In this document: one piece after another, positions 24,631-32,521 of the stretch
How the letters are laid out: every line of letters begins with the position of its first letter
Numbering within the stretch: the stretch's first letter is position 1
Origin: Cupriavidus basilensis
GTDB lineage: Bacteria; Pseudomonadota; Gammaproteobacteria; Burkholderiales; Burkholderiaceae
Length of the DNA stretch: 64,000 nt
Direction: 5' to 3'
Assembly: GCF_008801925.2 (NCBI RefSeq)
Contig: NZ_CP062808.1
Coordinates: 1 to 64,000, forward strand
The notes under the pieces: generated by a model
The model's input: the letters and a program-made list of their open reading frames with translations, nothing else
What the model was told of the DNA's origin: nothing
Database searches by the model: none
Position numbers and translations under genes: made by a program

Positions 24631-24843
24631 ATGACCGACCGCAAGGACGCCGAGAAGTCGGCCGACGAGCAGGGAGCAAAACGCCGTAGAACCCGCAATT
24701 ATGGCGACCGCCGGACGGTATCCCTGCGGATGGACCCCGACCTGCACGAGCGCATGATGGACTTGTGCGACGACCTGAAAATCCCCGCCAACACCTACAT
24801 ATCAGGGCTTATTGAGAACGACCTGAAGAAGCGCAAAAAGTGA
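24631..24843 (+). CDS. Small ribbon-helix-helix regulator
   Basis: A 70-residue protein. After a charged N-terminus, RRTVSLRMDPDLHERMMDLCDDLKIPANTYISGLIENDL is a ribbon-helix-helix pattern with a beta strand at about 29-35. Likely a transcription regulator of transfer or copy number. Its gene stands alone, about 140 bp after traI and before a membrane PAS protein. Short inverted arms GAACCC (24882) and GGGTTC (24902) follow it. Confidence 0.75.
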   Translation: MTDRKDAEKSADEQGAKRRRTRNYGDRRTVSLRMDPDLHERMMDLCDDLKIPANTYISGLIENDLKKRKK

Positions 24844-24933
24844 CCGCGCCATAGCCGCCTCACCCAAATTGCCGGGGTGCGGGGAACCCGAATATCATGT
24901 GGGGTTCTTCGGTAGATTCAGGGAGAGGTGCGC

Positions 24934-25788
24934 GTGTCTATTATTTCAACGATCAACTGGAAACGTCTGGCCTCAGTTTTTGTGCCGGGCGTTTTGATCG
25001 CCGCAATCAGCATCTATGTGCTGGGGTTTCGCGCCCCGCCTTCCCCTGATCTTCGCGTTCTGCCCGGCAAGGCACTGGCGGCCTACGACGACTTCTACCC
25101 GATCCGCGCCGATGATGCCGGGGCGCTGTACCTGGATCGAGAGCTGTTCGTGAAGGCGGTCAACTACCTGTCCGAACACCCATCGCCGCGCGCAGTGGCC
25201 GACCTGATCTACCTGGGCAACTCCAACAACGTCACCCTGTTGCTGGACGGGCCGACCAAGGCCAAGTACCTCATGCTGACGCAGAAGCCAGACTACGCGG
25301 CGCTGGCGGAGGTGGATCGGGAAAAGGATCGCATCTTCCAGTCCTACGCGGACATCGTGAACGGCATTGGCCAGACGTTTGCGGGCACGCCGGTAGAGAT
25401 TGTCCTGCACGATACCCGGAACCCGCTGCGCTCGATTGTGGCGGTGCAGAACTCCATTTCCGGGCGCAGGCTGGGCGACACCAATACCAACTTCGGCCTC
25501 CAGCTCATCAAGAACTACAGCTACGGCGAAGGTCAGGGGCAAGGGCGAGGTGCTTCGTTTGTCAGCTACGACCTCACTCTAAAAGACGGCCGCGCGGTGA
25601 AGTCCACCACGATCCCGATATTTCATGACGTGTACGGTCTGATCGGGTTTATCTGCATCAACATCGACATATCCAAAATGGACAAGAAACACCCGGAATA
25701 TGTCGAGCATTTTGTTGATGCCTTCAAGGCGACTATCGCCAATGACGCTATCAACGAAATGATCCAGAACAGCAAGCGCAAGAACTGA
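24934..25788 (+). CDS. Membrane-anchored YheO-type PAS protein
   Basis: A 284-residue protein with one N-terminal membrane segment (about residues 12-32), then a long soluble part. The second half, VEIVLHDTRNPLRSIVAVQNSISGR through GFICINIDIS, is the YheO-like PAS sensory domain. Unlike YheO itself, no DNA-binding tail is seen. GTG at 24934 is chosen because AGGGAGAGG lies 7 bases before; GTG at 24928 is an alternative. Followed closely by a DUF1805 gene and a histidine kinase, so it may feed a ligand or redox signal into that pathway. Confidence 0.75.
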   Translation: MSIISTINWKRLASVFVPGVLIAAISIYVLGFRAPPSPDLRVLPGKALAAYDDFYPIRADDAGALYLDRELFVKAVNYLSEHPSPRAVADLIYLGNSNNVTLLLDGPTKAKYLMLTQKPDYAALAEVDREKDRIFQSYADIVNGIGQTFAGTPVEIVLHDTRNPLRSIVAVQNSISGRRLGDTNTNFGLQLIKNYSYGEGQGQGRGASFVSYDLTLKDGRAVKSTTIPIFHDVYGLIGFICINIDISKMDKKHPEYVEHFVDAFKATIANDAINEMIQNSKRKN

Positions 25789-25820
25789 TTTTCTCAACCC
25801 TCTCTGCAAAGGAAATGAAT

Positions 25821-26096
25821 ATGGACGCTGGAGCCATTCAAGAGCACCTGGAGCTGCTGCAATTCGATTTGGCGCGCCCGCTGCTGGTCATGAAGGCCCC
25901 CAAGGGAATTCTCGGCTGCGGTTATATCAACGTGGAAACCTGCAACAAGACGGGCGAGGTTTGCGCCATTGTCACCGGGGTAAATAGCTTTGACGACATG
26001 CGCAAAGCCAAGGTGGTGGCCACATCGAACAAGGCGGTGGAGCTAGGTATCCAAGTCGGTGAAACTGGCCAAGACGCCCTGAACAAGATGCGGTGA
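25821..26096 (+). CDS. DUF1805 (YunC-like) protein
   Basis: A 91-residue protein matching DUF1805: PLLVMKAPKGILGCGYINVETCNKTGE and VNSFDDMRKAKV. Function of the family is unknown. The ATG at 25821 has AAAGGA at a proper distance; ATG 25815 overlaps that site. It lies between the PAS protein and the histidine kinase in one probable operon. Confidence 0.8.
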   Translation: MDAGAIQEHLELLQFDLARPLLVMKAPKGILGCGYINVETCNKTGEVCAIVTGVNSFDDMRKAKVVATSNKAVELGIQVGETGQDALNKMR

Positions 26097-26129
26097 TTTG
26101 CCGGGCCGCCTGGAGAACGGAGCGAGGCC

Positions 26130-27071
26130 GTGCAAGCGGAAGTGATCTTCTATACGAGCTGCGCCTTTCTGCTGACTGTGTTTGTGGTCAGCATGGTGTT
26201 GGCTGCGCGCGGCAACCAGGCGGCCCAATATTTCCTGTGGGTATGGGCGGCGCTGATGATTCTGGCGCTGCCACTCATGAACCGGGCCAACATGATTTCG
26301 CACATAGCGGCTGGCCTGATGCTCGTATTCTTCCTCTACGTGCTCTACATAACCGTTCGCTACGGGATGGAGCGCGTGGACGTGTCCCACGAAGAAACCC
26401 GCCGCGTCCTGGCCGAATCGAACCGGCGCATTGACGAGGAACGGCGCACGCTCGCGCGCCGGCTGCACGACGAGGTAAATCCCCAGCTCCTGCTAACGCG
26501 CAACGTGCTCGCGCAACTTGGGCCGCTGGTGGCCGACAATGGACGGGCCGCCGAGCTGCTGGCCAACGCCTCGGGGATGCTCAACGATGCCTACGCCGAA
26601 ATGCGAGACATCATCAAGAACACGCGGATCGAGGTTATCGACTCCATCGGCTTTACTGCCGCCCTGGAGTCGCTGGTGGCCCACTACGCGAACATTTCCG
26701 AGAAGCCGGCCATCGCCCTGGAGCACAACCTACCGAAGCGGCCGGCGCTGTCGGAAACGGCGGCAGTCAGTGCCTACAAGATCATCCGCGAGGCGATTTT
26801 CAACGCCATCAAGCACTCCAACGCGGCCCAAGTGCGCGTCAGCATCCAGCACAACAAGGCGCTGGATACCTACAAGGTGGAAATCACCGACGACGGGGTA
26901 GGGATGAAAGCCACAGCTCGCAATGGGGAGCACGCCGGCATCGGGTTGATCGACATGCGCGAGCGCGTGCGTGTGCTGGGCGGTACGCTGAAAGTGCAGG
27001 CGGCCGATCCTGCCAATCAGAAGCGGCCAGGGACGAAGCTCAGTTTTTCGTTTTCAGGGCAGTCGTCGTAA
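26130..27071 (+). CDS. Sensor histidine kinase (NarX/DegS type)
   Basis: A 313-residue kinase with three membrane segments (about 8-26, 33-50, 54-77) and almost no periplasmic loop, so it probably senses a membrane or cytoplasmic signal. The H-box is RRLHDEVNPQ with H113 in a HisKA_3 dimerisation domain. The ATPase domain has an N-box (REAIFNAIKHS) and a glycine box (DDGVGM). The GTG start follows a GGAG site. It converges on and overlaps the response regulator gene by 32 bp. Confidence 0.9.
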   Translation: MQAEVIFYTSCAFLLTVFVVSMVLAARGNQAAQYFLWVWAALMILALPLMNRANMISHIAAGLMLVFFLYVLYITVRYGMERVDVSHEETRRVLAESNRRIDEERRTLARRLHDEVNPQLLLTRNVLAQLGPLVADNGRAAELLANASGMLNDAYAEMRDIIKNTRIEVIDSIGFTAALESLVAHYANISEKPAIALEHNLPKRPALSETAAVSAYKIIREAIFNAIKHSNAAQVRVSIQHNKALDTYKVEITDDGVGMKATARNGEHAGIGLIDMRERVRVLGGTLKVQAADPANQKRPGTKLSFSFSGQSS

Positions 27072-27750
27072 TGCCGTGGCGAATGGCCAGCTTGGTTATA
27101 TCGGCCTGACTTTCGACGCCCAGCTTGGCTTTCACACCCTTCATTAAATGGCCCACCGTCTTGGTGGAAAAATCCATCGCAGCGGCAATTTCCGTCAGCG
27201 ATGCGCCATCGGCCGCAAGGGTGAAGGCCCGCATTTCGTTTTCATCCAGCAGGCGGTTCGGGTTTCGATCCTTGACGGACGACCATGCGAGTAGGCGGGC
27301 AATCTCCGGGGAAAAGTATTCCTTGCCCTGGGCTACCGTGTTGATCGCCTCGTTGAGCACTTCCGTGCTTTCATCCTTGCGCACAAAGGCCAGCACGCCG
27401 AGCTTGTAGGAACGCTCGATGATGTATTGATCGTCAAACTGGCTAAAGACGATGATTTTGGCCGAGGGATCGCGGGCCAGCAGTTCCTCACACACGTCCA
27501 GCCCGTTCTCGCCACAGCCTTTACTGTCAAAGCGCACGTCGATCACCAGGACATCCGGCTTGACCTCTAGGAAGCGGTCGATCAGCCCGTCCAGGCTGTA
27601 GGCCACCTCTACTACGTCGATCCCGTAGTCCTTCAATACATCGCGGAAACCGGCCACCAGCAGCCGGTGATCGTCCGCAAGAAATACTTTTATTCCCAAA
27701 ACGTCACCTATTGGTTTGGGATCGTGTTGATCCCGAAGTTCGTTGGCCAT
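27040..27750 (-). CDS. NarL/LuxR-family response regulator
   Basis: A 236-residue leftward protein. Receiver domain from about residue 20 with acidic pair DD26-27, phospho-acceptor D71 (VLVIDVRF) and a conserved lysine near 124. The C-terminal helix-turn-helix (LTEIAAAMDFSTKTVGHLMKGVKAKLG) is of the LuxR type. It is the natural partner of the convergent histidine kinase. The ATG at 27750 has a weak ribosome site; a start nearer GIKVFLADDH is possible. Targets may be the divergent T4SS promoter. Confidence 0.9.
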   Translation of the reverse strand: MANELRDQHDPKPIGDVLGIKVFLADDHRLLVAGFRDVLKDYGIDVVEVAYSLDGLIDRFLEVKPDVLVIDVRFDSKGCGENGLDVCEELLARDPSAKIIVFSQFDDQYIIERSYKLGVLAFVRKDESTEVLNEAINTVAQGKEYFSPEIARLLAWSSVKDRNPNRLLDENEMRAFTLAADGASLTEIAAAMDFSTKTVGHLMKGVKAKLGVESQADITKLAIRHGITTTALKTKN

Positions 27751-27841
27751 GCAGGCAGGCGCTGCCGTGCTTGGCGGATTTAGCGGCCATGCAGATCAGC
27801 GGTGGGTGCAACACCCTCGCCGGCGAGGCAATAACCGAATT

Positions 27842-27869
27842 TTGACAGAAAAGCCGCATTCGATATACC
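27842..27869 (+). promoter_or_regulatory. Promoter-like TTGACA / TATACC
   Basis: TTGACA (27842-27847), 16-bp spacer, TATACC (27864-27869). Points towards the terminator at 28084, not directly to a gene. Confidence 0.4.
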
Positions 27870-28083
27870 GCGCCCGGCTGATCTAGCCATGATCTGCACC
27901 GTTCGGGGGGCGGCATTATACGTGCCATCTAACCCAATGCTTCCTCTGACGGGAAGTTATTTTTCTCCTACATGGTATCATTTGGCCCCTTGCCGTGGGC
28001 ATTTCATGCCTTTGGCAAGCGGGATTCGGCGGGTAAAGCGGGGCTGTCGGATGGGTGCCGCAAGACCACATCCCAAGATGACA

Positions 28084-28119
28084 AACCTAGGCTAGATGCC
28101 TTGTCGCTCTAGGTTTTTT
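28084..28119 (+). terminator. Rho-independent terminator upstream of the T4SS operon
   Basis: AACCTAG (28084-28090) pairs with CTAGGTT (28109-28115), followed by a run of six Ts (28114-28119). Confidence 0.65.
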
Positions 28120-28128
28120 CTGTTATCG

Positions 28129-28163
28129 TGCTTTCACCGTGAAAGCAAGGTGACTGCTACAAT
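28129..28163 (+). promoter_or_regulatory. T4SS operon promoter with palindrome copy 2
   Basis: TGCTTTCACCGTGAAAGCA (28129-28147) is followed by TACAAT (28158-28163). There is no good -35 box at the usual distance, so the palindrome may bind an activator, or a repressor that covers the promoter. The expected transcription start falls at about 28170, on the first ATG. Confidence 0.65.
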
Positions 28164-28169
28164 AACGCA

Positions 28170-28685
28170 ATGGGACACGCCTCTATGTACTTCTCTGCAC
28201 GCGTACTGATCGCGGCGGCATCGCTGATGCTGCCGCTTGCTGCTTCTGCAACGTGCTGGGATGAGGCTGGGCGCGGCTACGGCATCGACCCCCTGCTGTT
28301 GAAGGCGATTGCCTGGAAGGAATCACGCGGGTGGACGGGGGCAGTGGGGCCGAAGCTGAAGGACGGCAACCGCGCGCTGGGCCTCATGCAGATCAACACG
28401 ATCCACTTGCCGAACCTCGCGCGTTTCGGCATCCGCCGTGAACACCTGTTCGACGCCTGCACCTCGCAGAAGGTGGGGGCTTGGGTGCTGGCCGACTGCA
28501 TCCAGCGTTTCGGCGCTACCTGGAAATCCGTGGGCTGCTACTACGCCGGCCCCGCTTCAACCAATGTCAGCGCACAGGTTGAGTACGTCCGCGACGTGCA
28601 GCGGTTCTACGAGGGCTACCGCAGACAGCAAGCCCAACAAATTTCAACTTCACCGGCCCGAGTGGCCAGTTTCCAAGGGGATTGA
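28170..28685 (+). CDS. Lytic transglycosylase (VirB1/orf169-like)
   Basis: Opens peptidoglycan for the T4SS. The 171-residue product (or 166 from ATG 28185) has a signal peptide ending near ASA and the transglycosylase core: AIAWKESRG with the catalytic glutamate, GLMQIN, and CYYAGP. First gene of the transfer operon. The ATG at 28170 coincides with the predicted mRNA start, so it could be leaderless; 28185 would have a very short leader without a ribosome site. Either start keeps the signal peptide. Confidence 0.88.
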   Translation: MGHASMYFSARVLIAAASLMLPLAASATCWDEAGRGYGIDPLLLKAIAWKESRGWTGAVGPKLKDGNRALGLMQINTIHLPNLARFGIRREHLFDACTSQKVGAWVLADCIQRFGATWKSVGCYYAGPASTNVSAQVEYVRDVQRFYEGYRRQQAQQISTSPARVASFQGD

Positions 28686-28686
28686 T

Positions 28687-29070
28687 ATGGCGTTGCCAGC
28701 CAAACCGTTTCGCATTTCTATCGTCTTTGCGCTGGCTGCCGCTGGCGTCACTGCTGCCAATGCGCAGTCACTGAACCAGCCCAACCCCCTTGATCGTCTC
28801 TCCGACGTGGTGCAGTTCGGCGTCCCCCGCGATACCAAGTTTGTGTTTTGCGATGGGGAGGATTGCCCGGAACGCTCCATCAAGCACCTGTACGTCCCGC
28901 CTCCGCCGCCGCCTCCGGTTCAAGAGCCGGTCATGCCTGCGCCGCAATCCATCCAGCCGCCCGAAGAACTTTCGCACGCGAAAGTCCCGGCGAAGAAAAA
29001 GCCACTGAAGAAGAAGCGGAAGAAGCCCGCGATTCAGTACGAATGCAAGCCTGTCACCAAGACGAAGTGA
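28687..29070 (+). CDS. Secreted proline- and lysine-rich protein
   Basis: A 127-residue protein: signal peptide ending near ANA (about residue 24), a region with two cysteines (FVFCDGEDCPE), a proline run, a lysine-rich stretch and a final YECKPVTKTK. The dispersed palindrome at 28969 encodes part of EELSHAKVP. It starts one base after the transglycosylase stop. I do not recognise a family; a periplasmic T4SS accessory role is a guess from position. Confidence 0.7.
   Translation: MALPAKPFRISIVFALAAAGVTAANAQSLNQPNPLDRLSDVVQFGVPRDTKFVFCDGEDCPERSIKHLYVPPPPPPPVQEPVMPAPQSIQPPEELSHAKVPAKKKPLKKKRKKPAIQYECKPVTKTK
28969..28984. repeat. Dispersed palindrome site 8
   Basis: CTTTCGCACGCGAAAG in the coding sequence of the proline-rich secreted protein. 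Confidence 0.88.
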
Positions 29071-29163
29071 CGGGCTTTCCGTCTTTGCGCATCCCCCTGG
29101 CGCAAGGCCCCACACGGGGAAATTCAGGGGTTTCAAACCAACTTTCTACGTAGGAGTTTTGAG

Positions 29164-29496
29164 ATGAGTGCAGCAATTCAAGCAGTCGATTTTCGCAAGG
29201 AAGCGGGGCAGTGGCTCAAGGTGCTGATGTTCGCCGGCCTGATCCTGGGTCTGATGATGCTGGCTTCCAGCGCATACGCCAGTGACGGCACGGAGTTCGA
29301 CGCCGCCGTAACCAAATGGGACGGCTGGGTGAAGGGCAACTTGGGCAAGCTGGCCGCGCTGATCGCCATCGGCGTGGGTTCCGTTGTTGCGGCCGTTAAG
29401 AAGGACTGGAGCTGGTTCTTCGGCGCCGTGGTGCTGTCGATGGGTATCGGCGTGATCGTCGGGATCGTCAACGCCAGTTTCACGGCCGTCATCTAA
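29164..29496 (+). CDS. traA: F-type pilin precursor TraA
   Basis: Major pilus subunit. A 110-residue precursor with a long leader ending SSAYA at about residue 39, leaving a mature protein of about 71 residues, near the 70 of F pilin. Two hydrophobic helices (about 61-76 and 84-105) are separated by a short basic loop KKDW, as in F pilin. TAGGAG precedes the ATG. A gap of 93 bp separates it from the previous gene. Confidence 0.85.
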   Translation: MSAAIQAVDFRKEAGQWLKVLMFAGLILGLMMLASSAYASDGTEFDAAVTKWDGWVKGNLGKLAALIAIGVGSVVAAVKKDWSWFFGAVVLSMGIGVIVGIVNASFTAVI

Positions 29497-29511
29497 GCGC
29501 GGGAGGTGGCC

Positions 29512-29805
29512 ATGTCTGAAAAAACGGATCTCTCTCACTACATCCCGCGCCGACTGGACGACGGAGCCAAGTTCCTCTTTTGGGAAATGGACGTTGCCAT
29601 GATCGGCCTTATGGGCGTGTTGGTTGGCATTGGCTCCGGCTTCCCGGTAATCGGGCTGTTCCTCGGTATCGGGGCGGCTTTCTTCTACGGGAAGCTGAAG
29701 GCTGGGAAGCATCCGGGCATGGCCACCCACCTCCTGTACTGGTTCACCGGGTTTCCCGAGCCGAAAGAATTGCCGGGTAGCCACATTCGAGAACTCAATG
29801 GATAA
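29512..29805 (+). CDS. traL: TraL-like pilus assembly protein
   Basis: A 97-residue inner-membrane protein with YIPRRLDD near the N-terminus and two hydrophobic segments (about 24-45 and 48-62), the typical TraL plan. The ATG at 29512 follows GGGAGG; a GTG at 29506 is less likely. Lies between traA and traE as in F. Confidence 0.88.
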   Translation: MSEKTDLSHYIPRRLDDGAKFLFWEMDVAMIGLMGVLVGIGSGFPVIGLFLGIGAAFFYGKLKAGKHPGMATHLLYWFTGFPEPKELPGSHIRELNG

Positions 29806-29820
29806 GGGGCTACACGCGCA

Positions 29821-30414
29821 ATGGCACCAGATAAAGCAAATAACGAGCGGGACACGCTGAAATCGCAAGTCCGCTTCCACCGCGCGATGAACGCGGGCCT
29901 GCTAGGCACTCTGTTTTTCGGGGTGCTGCTGCTGGGCTTCGTAGTTGTGCGCGACACCACCAAGATCGTGCCGCCTGAAGTTAAGCGGCCTTACGAGATT
30001 GGCTCGAACTACGCCAACAAGGATTACCTGCTGGACATGGCCGGCTATGTCCTGGGCACGGTGTTGACCGTCACGCCGGAGACGGTTGATTACAACAACA
30101 AGGTGATTCTCAAAATGGCCGACCCGGACGGCTACGCCGGGCTGAAAACCGCACTCGATGCGGCCGCGCTGCGGCTCAAACAGGAGCGTGTCACCACCAT
30201 TTGGGTTCCTCGCAAGGAGGAAGTCAGCGAGCAGGACAAGCGCGTGAAGGTCAGCGGAAAACTCAAGACCTTTATTGCCGACAAGCTCACTTCCGAACGC
30301 GAGAAAGACTATCTCGTTGAATTCACCATCACTACCTCGGGGCGACTCTATGTTTCCAAGATCGAAGAAATCGTTAAGCGCGATCCTTCTGCTAACAAGC
30401 CTGCTGGCAACTGA
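29821..30414 (+). CDS. traE: TraE-like pilus assembly protein
   Basis: A 197-residue protein with one N-terminal membrane helix (about 27-46) and a periplasmic domain, the bitopic VirB8-related TraE plan. It begins with a charged cytoplasmic stretch. The 3' end overlaps the start of the traK-traB fusion by 65 bp. Confidence 0.88.
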   Translation: MAPDKANNERDTLKSQVRFHRAMNAGLLGTLFFGVLLLGFVVVRDTTKIVPPEVKRPYEIGSNYANKDYLLDMAGYVLGTVLTVTPETVDYNNKVILKMADPDGYAGLKTALDAAALRLKQERVTTIWVPRKEEVSEQDKRVKVSGKLKTFIADKLTSEREKDYLVEFTITTSGRLYVSKIEEIVKRDPSANKPAGN

Positions 30415-31633
30415 AGCGGGCGCAACGCAAGTCGTTGAGAACGCCGACCGGGGCCACGTTCAAGTCAATATCTCGGTCAACGAAACCAACCGTCTTGCAA
30501 TCGACGGGCGACGCATTGCCAATGTGGTGCCCAGCGTAAAGGGCGTGCTGGCAGGCCAGAAGGACGAGGCCCTGGGGGCTTACTACTTCACGCTGGCCAG
30601 CGAGTCGCCCAACCAGGGCACGGTCACAGTTTTCGTGTCCGACGAGAAGGGCGTCACCTACAAGCTGATCCTCGTTCCGCGTCCGGTGGCCGGCGAGGAA
30701 ATCATCATCCGGCCGCCGAGCGAGAAGGCCACACCTTCGAGCCGCGCAGCCGCTGATGGCCGCACCGTCTCCTACCAGCGCCGCATCAAAGACTTGATGC
30801 TGGTGATGGCCGACGACGAGCTGAAGGACAGCGTTGAAACCATCGCGGTGAACAAGGAAGTGCCCTTGTGGAAAGAGGGCCGCTTGATCCTTGTTGCCAA
30901 GTACATGGATGGCGACGTTGTGGGCGAGAAATACCGCCTGACCAATGTTTCCCCTTCCGAAATGCTGCTGGTCGAGCAGGAGCTTTACCGCCGTGGTGTG
31001 CGCGCCATTGCTGTGGAGCACCAATCGAACCCGCTGCCGGTGGCCTTCCATGTGCTCGATGTCGCCAATCTGGCCAACAAGCACCGCCTGGACATCAAGG
31101 ATTGCCGCATCGTGGCCGCGACCTGGGGCGATCTGTCTTCCGAGCGGATGATGGGCCGTACCGAGACACTGGCCTGCGTCATCAACGGCGAGGCCGTTGA
31201 AATGGCGATCAAGGGTCAAGTGATCGGGGAAGACGGCAAGGCCGGCGTGCGCGGCCGCCTCGTCACCAAGCAGGGCCAGTTGCTCGCTAATGCCCTGTTT
31301 GCCGGCGCGCTCAGTGGTATCGGCAAAGCCTTCCAGTCCTCCGCGACCATCACCAGCACGGGCGGCGGTGGCATCACCCAAACCATCGACCCCGACAAGA
31401 TCGGGCAGGCCGCTATCGGCGGCGGCGTGGGCAGCGCGGGCCAGCAGCTCGCTCAGTACTACCTCAAGGCCGCGGACAAGCTGTACCCCGTCATCGAAAC
31501 CGATGGCGGCCGTACCGTGGAAATCCTCATCACCAAGGGCGCTGTGTATTCCGGCAAGGCGCTCGCCAAGGACGATTACCGGGGCCTCCTGAAGCGCACC
31601 GGCACCAACTCCAGGAGATACGAAGATGATTAA
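30350..31633 (+). CDS. traK-traB: TraK-TraB fusion protein
   Basis: A 427-residue in-frame chimera. Residues 1 to about 222 look like TraK, the periplasmic/outer-membrane secretin-like core protein: signal peptide ending TEAGA, then the repeat strands with RLAIDGRRIANVV and EQELYRRGVRAIAVEHQ. From about residue 225, NPLPVAFHVLDVANL, CRIVAATWGDLSSER and GKAGVRGRLVTKQGQLLA are the C-terminal (VirB10-like) part of TraB. The inner-membrane helix, coiled coil and proline-rich middle of TraB, several hundred residues in F, are missing, and no other traB is in the window. The join is near 31020-31033. The start at 30350 gives the signal peptide. Confidence 0.85.
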   Translation: MFPRSKKSLSAILLLTSLLATEAGATQVVENADRGHVQVNISVNETNRLAIDGRRIANVVPSVKGVLAGQKDEALGAYYFTLASESPNQGTVTVFVSDEKGVTYKLILVPRPVAGEEIIIRPPSEKATPSSRAAADGRTVSYQRRIKDLMLVMADDELKDSVETIAVNKEVPLWKEGRLILVAKYMDGDVVGEKYRLTNVSPSEMLLVEQELYRRGVRAIAVEHQSNPLPVAFHVLDVANLANKHRLDIKDCRIVAATWGDLSSERMMGRTETLACVINGEAVEMAIKGQVIGEDGKAGVRGRLVTKQGQLLANALFAGALSGIGKAFQSSATITSTGGGGITQTIDPDKIGQAAIGGGVGSAGQQLAQYYLKAADKLYPVIETDGGRTVEILITKGAVYSGKALAKDDYRGLLKRTGTNSRRYEDD

Positions 31634-32375
31634 ACGACTGTTGCCCCTCGCGCTGGCTGCTGCGCTGGCTGTTCCCGCATTTGCTCAAGACGAAGCGCCT
31701 GCTTCCGTGGTCGAGAAGTTCAAGACCATGTACCCGAAGACGACTTTCAAGGAAATCCGCAAGTCGCAAGTCTCCGGGCTGTATGAGGTAGTGATGGGCG
31801 AAAACATCGCCTACACCGACGAGTCGGGCCGCTACTTCATCTTCGGGCACCTGTTCGACATGCAGCAGCAAGTCGATCTGACCGCCCAGCGCAAGCTCGA
31901 TAGCAGGAAAACCGAGTTCCCGGCGCAGCAACTTGGCCAAGCAATCAAGACGGTCAAGGGCGACGGCAGCCGCATCTTGGCTGTGTTCAGCGACCCGGAC
32001 TGCCCCTACTGCAAGCAGTTGGAGGGCGAGCTGGCCCGCCTGGACAACGTGACCATCTACACCTTCCTGTACCCGCTCGAATCGCTGCACCCGGAAGCCA
32101 AGACCAAGGCTGTCAGCGTGTGGTGCGCGCCGAACAAGGCCAAAGCCTGGAGCGAGCTGATGCTGGCCGGCAAGAAGCCCAAGCTGGTGGCCTGCAACAA
32201 CCCCGTCAACGACAACTTGGTGCTGGGTTCCAAGCTGGGCGTGGTGGGCACTCCGACCCTGATTGCCGCCGATGGCCGCGTCCTGCCTGGCTCCGCACCG
32301 GCCGAGAAGATCGACCAATGGCTGAACGCCGGCAAGCCTGCCGCGCCGGCCGCCACGCAGGAGGCAACCCAATGA
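31626..32375 (+). CDS. dsbC: DsbC-like disulphide isomerase
   Basis: Periplasmic disulphide-bond isomerase for cysteine-rich transfer proteins. The 249-residue product has a signal peptide ending PAFA (residue 20), an N-terminal dimerisation domain and a thioredoxin domain with the CPYC active site (C126, C129). It overlaps the TraK-TraB gene by 8 bp and ends overlapping the next ATG. It is a likely partner of the DsbD-alpha protein at 21152. Confidence 0.92.
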   Translation: MIKRLLPLALAAALAVPAFAQDEAPASVVEKFKTMYPKTTFKEIRKSQVSGLYEVVMGENIAYTDESGRYFIFGHLFDMQQQVDLTAQRKLDSRKTEFPAQQLGQAIKTVKGDGSRILAVFSDPDCPYCKQLEGELARLDNVTIYTFLYPLESLHPEAKTKAVSVWCAPNKAKAWSELMLAGKKPKLVACNNPVNDNLVLGSKLGVVGTPTLIAADGRVLPGSAPAEKIDQWLNAGKPAAPAATQEATQ

Positions 32376-32521
32376 AGCGCACGGCCTTGATGTTTGGTGC
32401 CGGCGCGCTGGCCCTGGCCCTGACGGGCTGCGGTTCGCTGGCTGGCCGCGACTGCGGCGCTTGCTGCAAGGGAGTCGGTTTCAGCGGCAGTGCCGCGCAC
32501 GCATGGGAGGGAAGCAAATGA
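32372..32521 (+). CDS. Small lipoprotein, 49 residues
   Basis: A tiny protein coupled on both sides by ATGA overlaps. Signal with lipobox LTGC at about residues 16-19, then a short cysteine-containing tail (RDCGACCKG). Too short for a domain. Its place between dsbC and traV suggests an envelope component of the T4SS. Confidence 0.7.
   Translation: MKRTALMFGAGALALALTGCGSLAGRDCGACCKGVGFSGSAAHAWEGSK

Larger units (their letters stand above)
27751..28128. other. Divergent regulatory region before the T4SS operon
   Basis: About 380 bp without a gene between the leftward response regulator and the rightward T4SS operon. It contains a rightward promoter-like pair at 27842-27869, a terminator at 28084-28119, and less GC-rich sequence than its surroundings. 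The promoter-terminator pair leaves room for an untranslated RNA of roughly 240 bases. Confidence 0.5.

Noticed and set aside
27889..28095. A 68-codon rightward frame in the region before the T4SS operon
   Set aside because: No ribosome site and no protein-like pattern; it overlaps the promoter-terminator unit and looks random.
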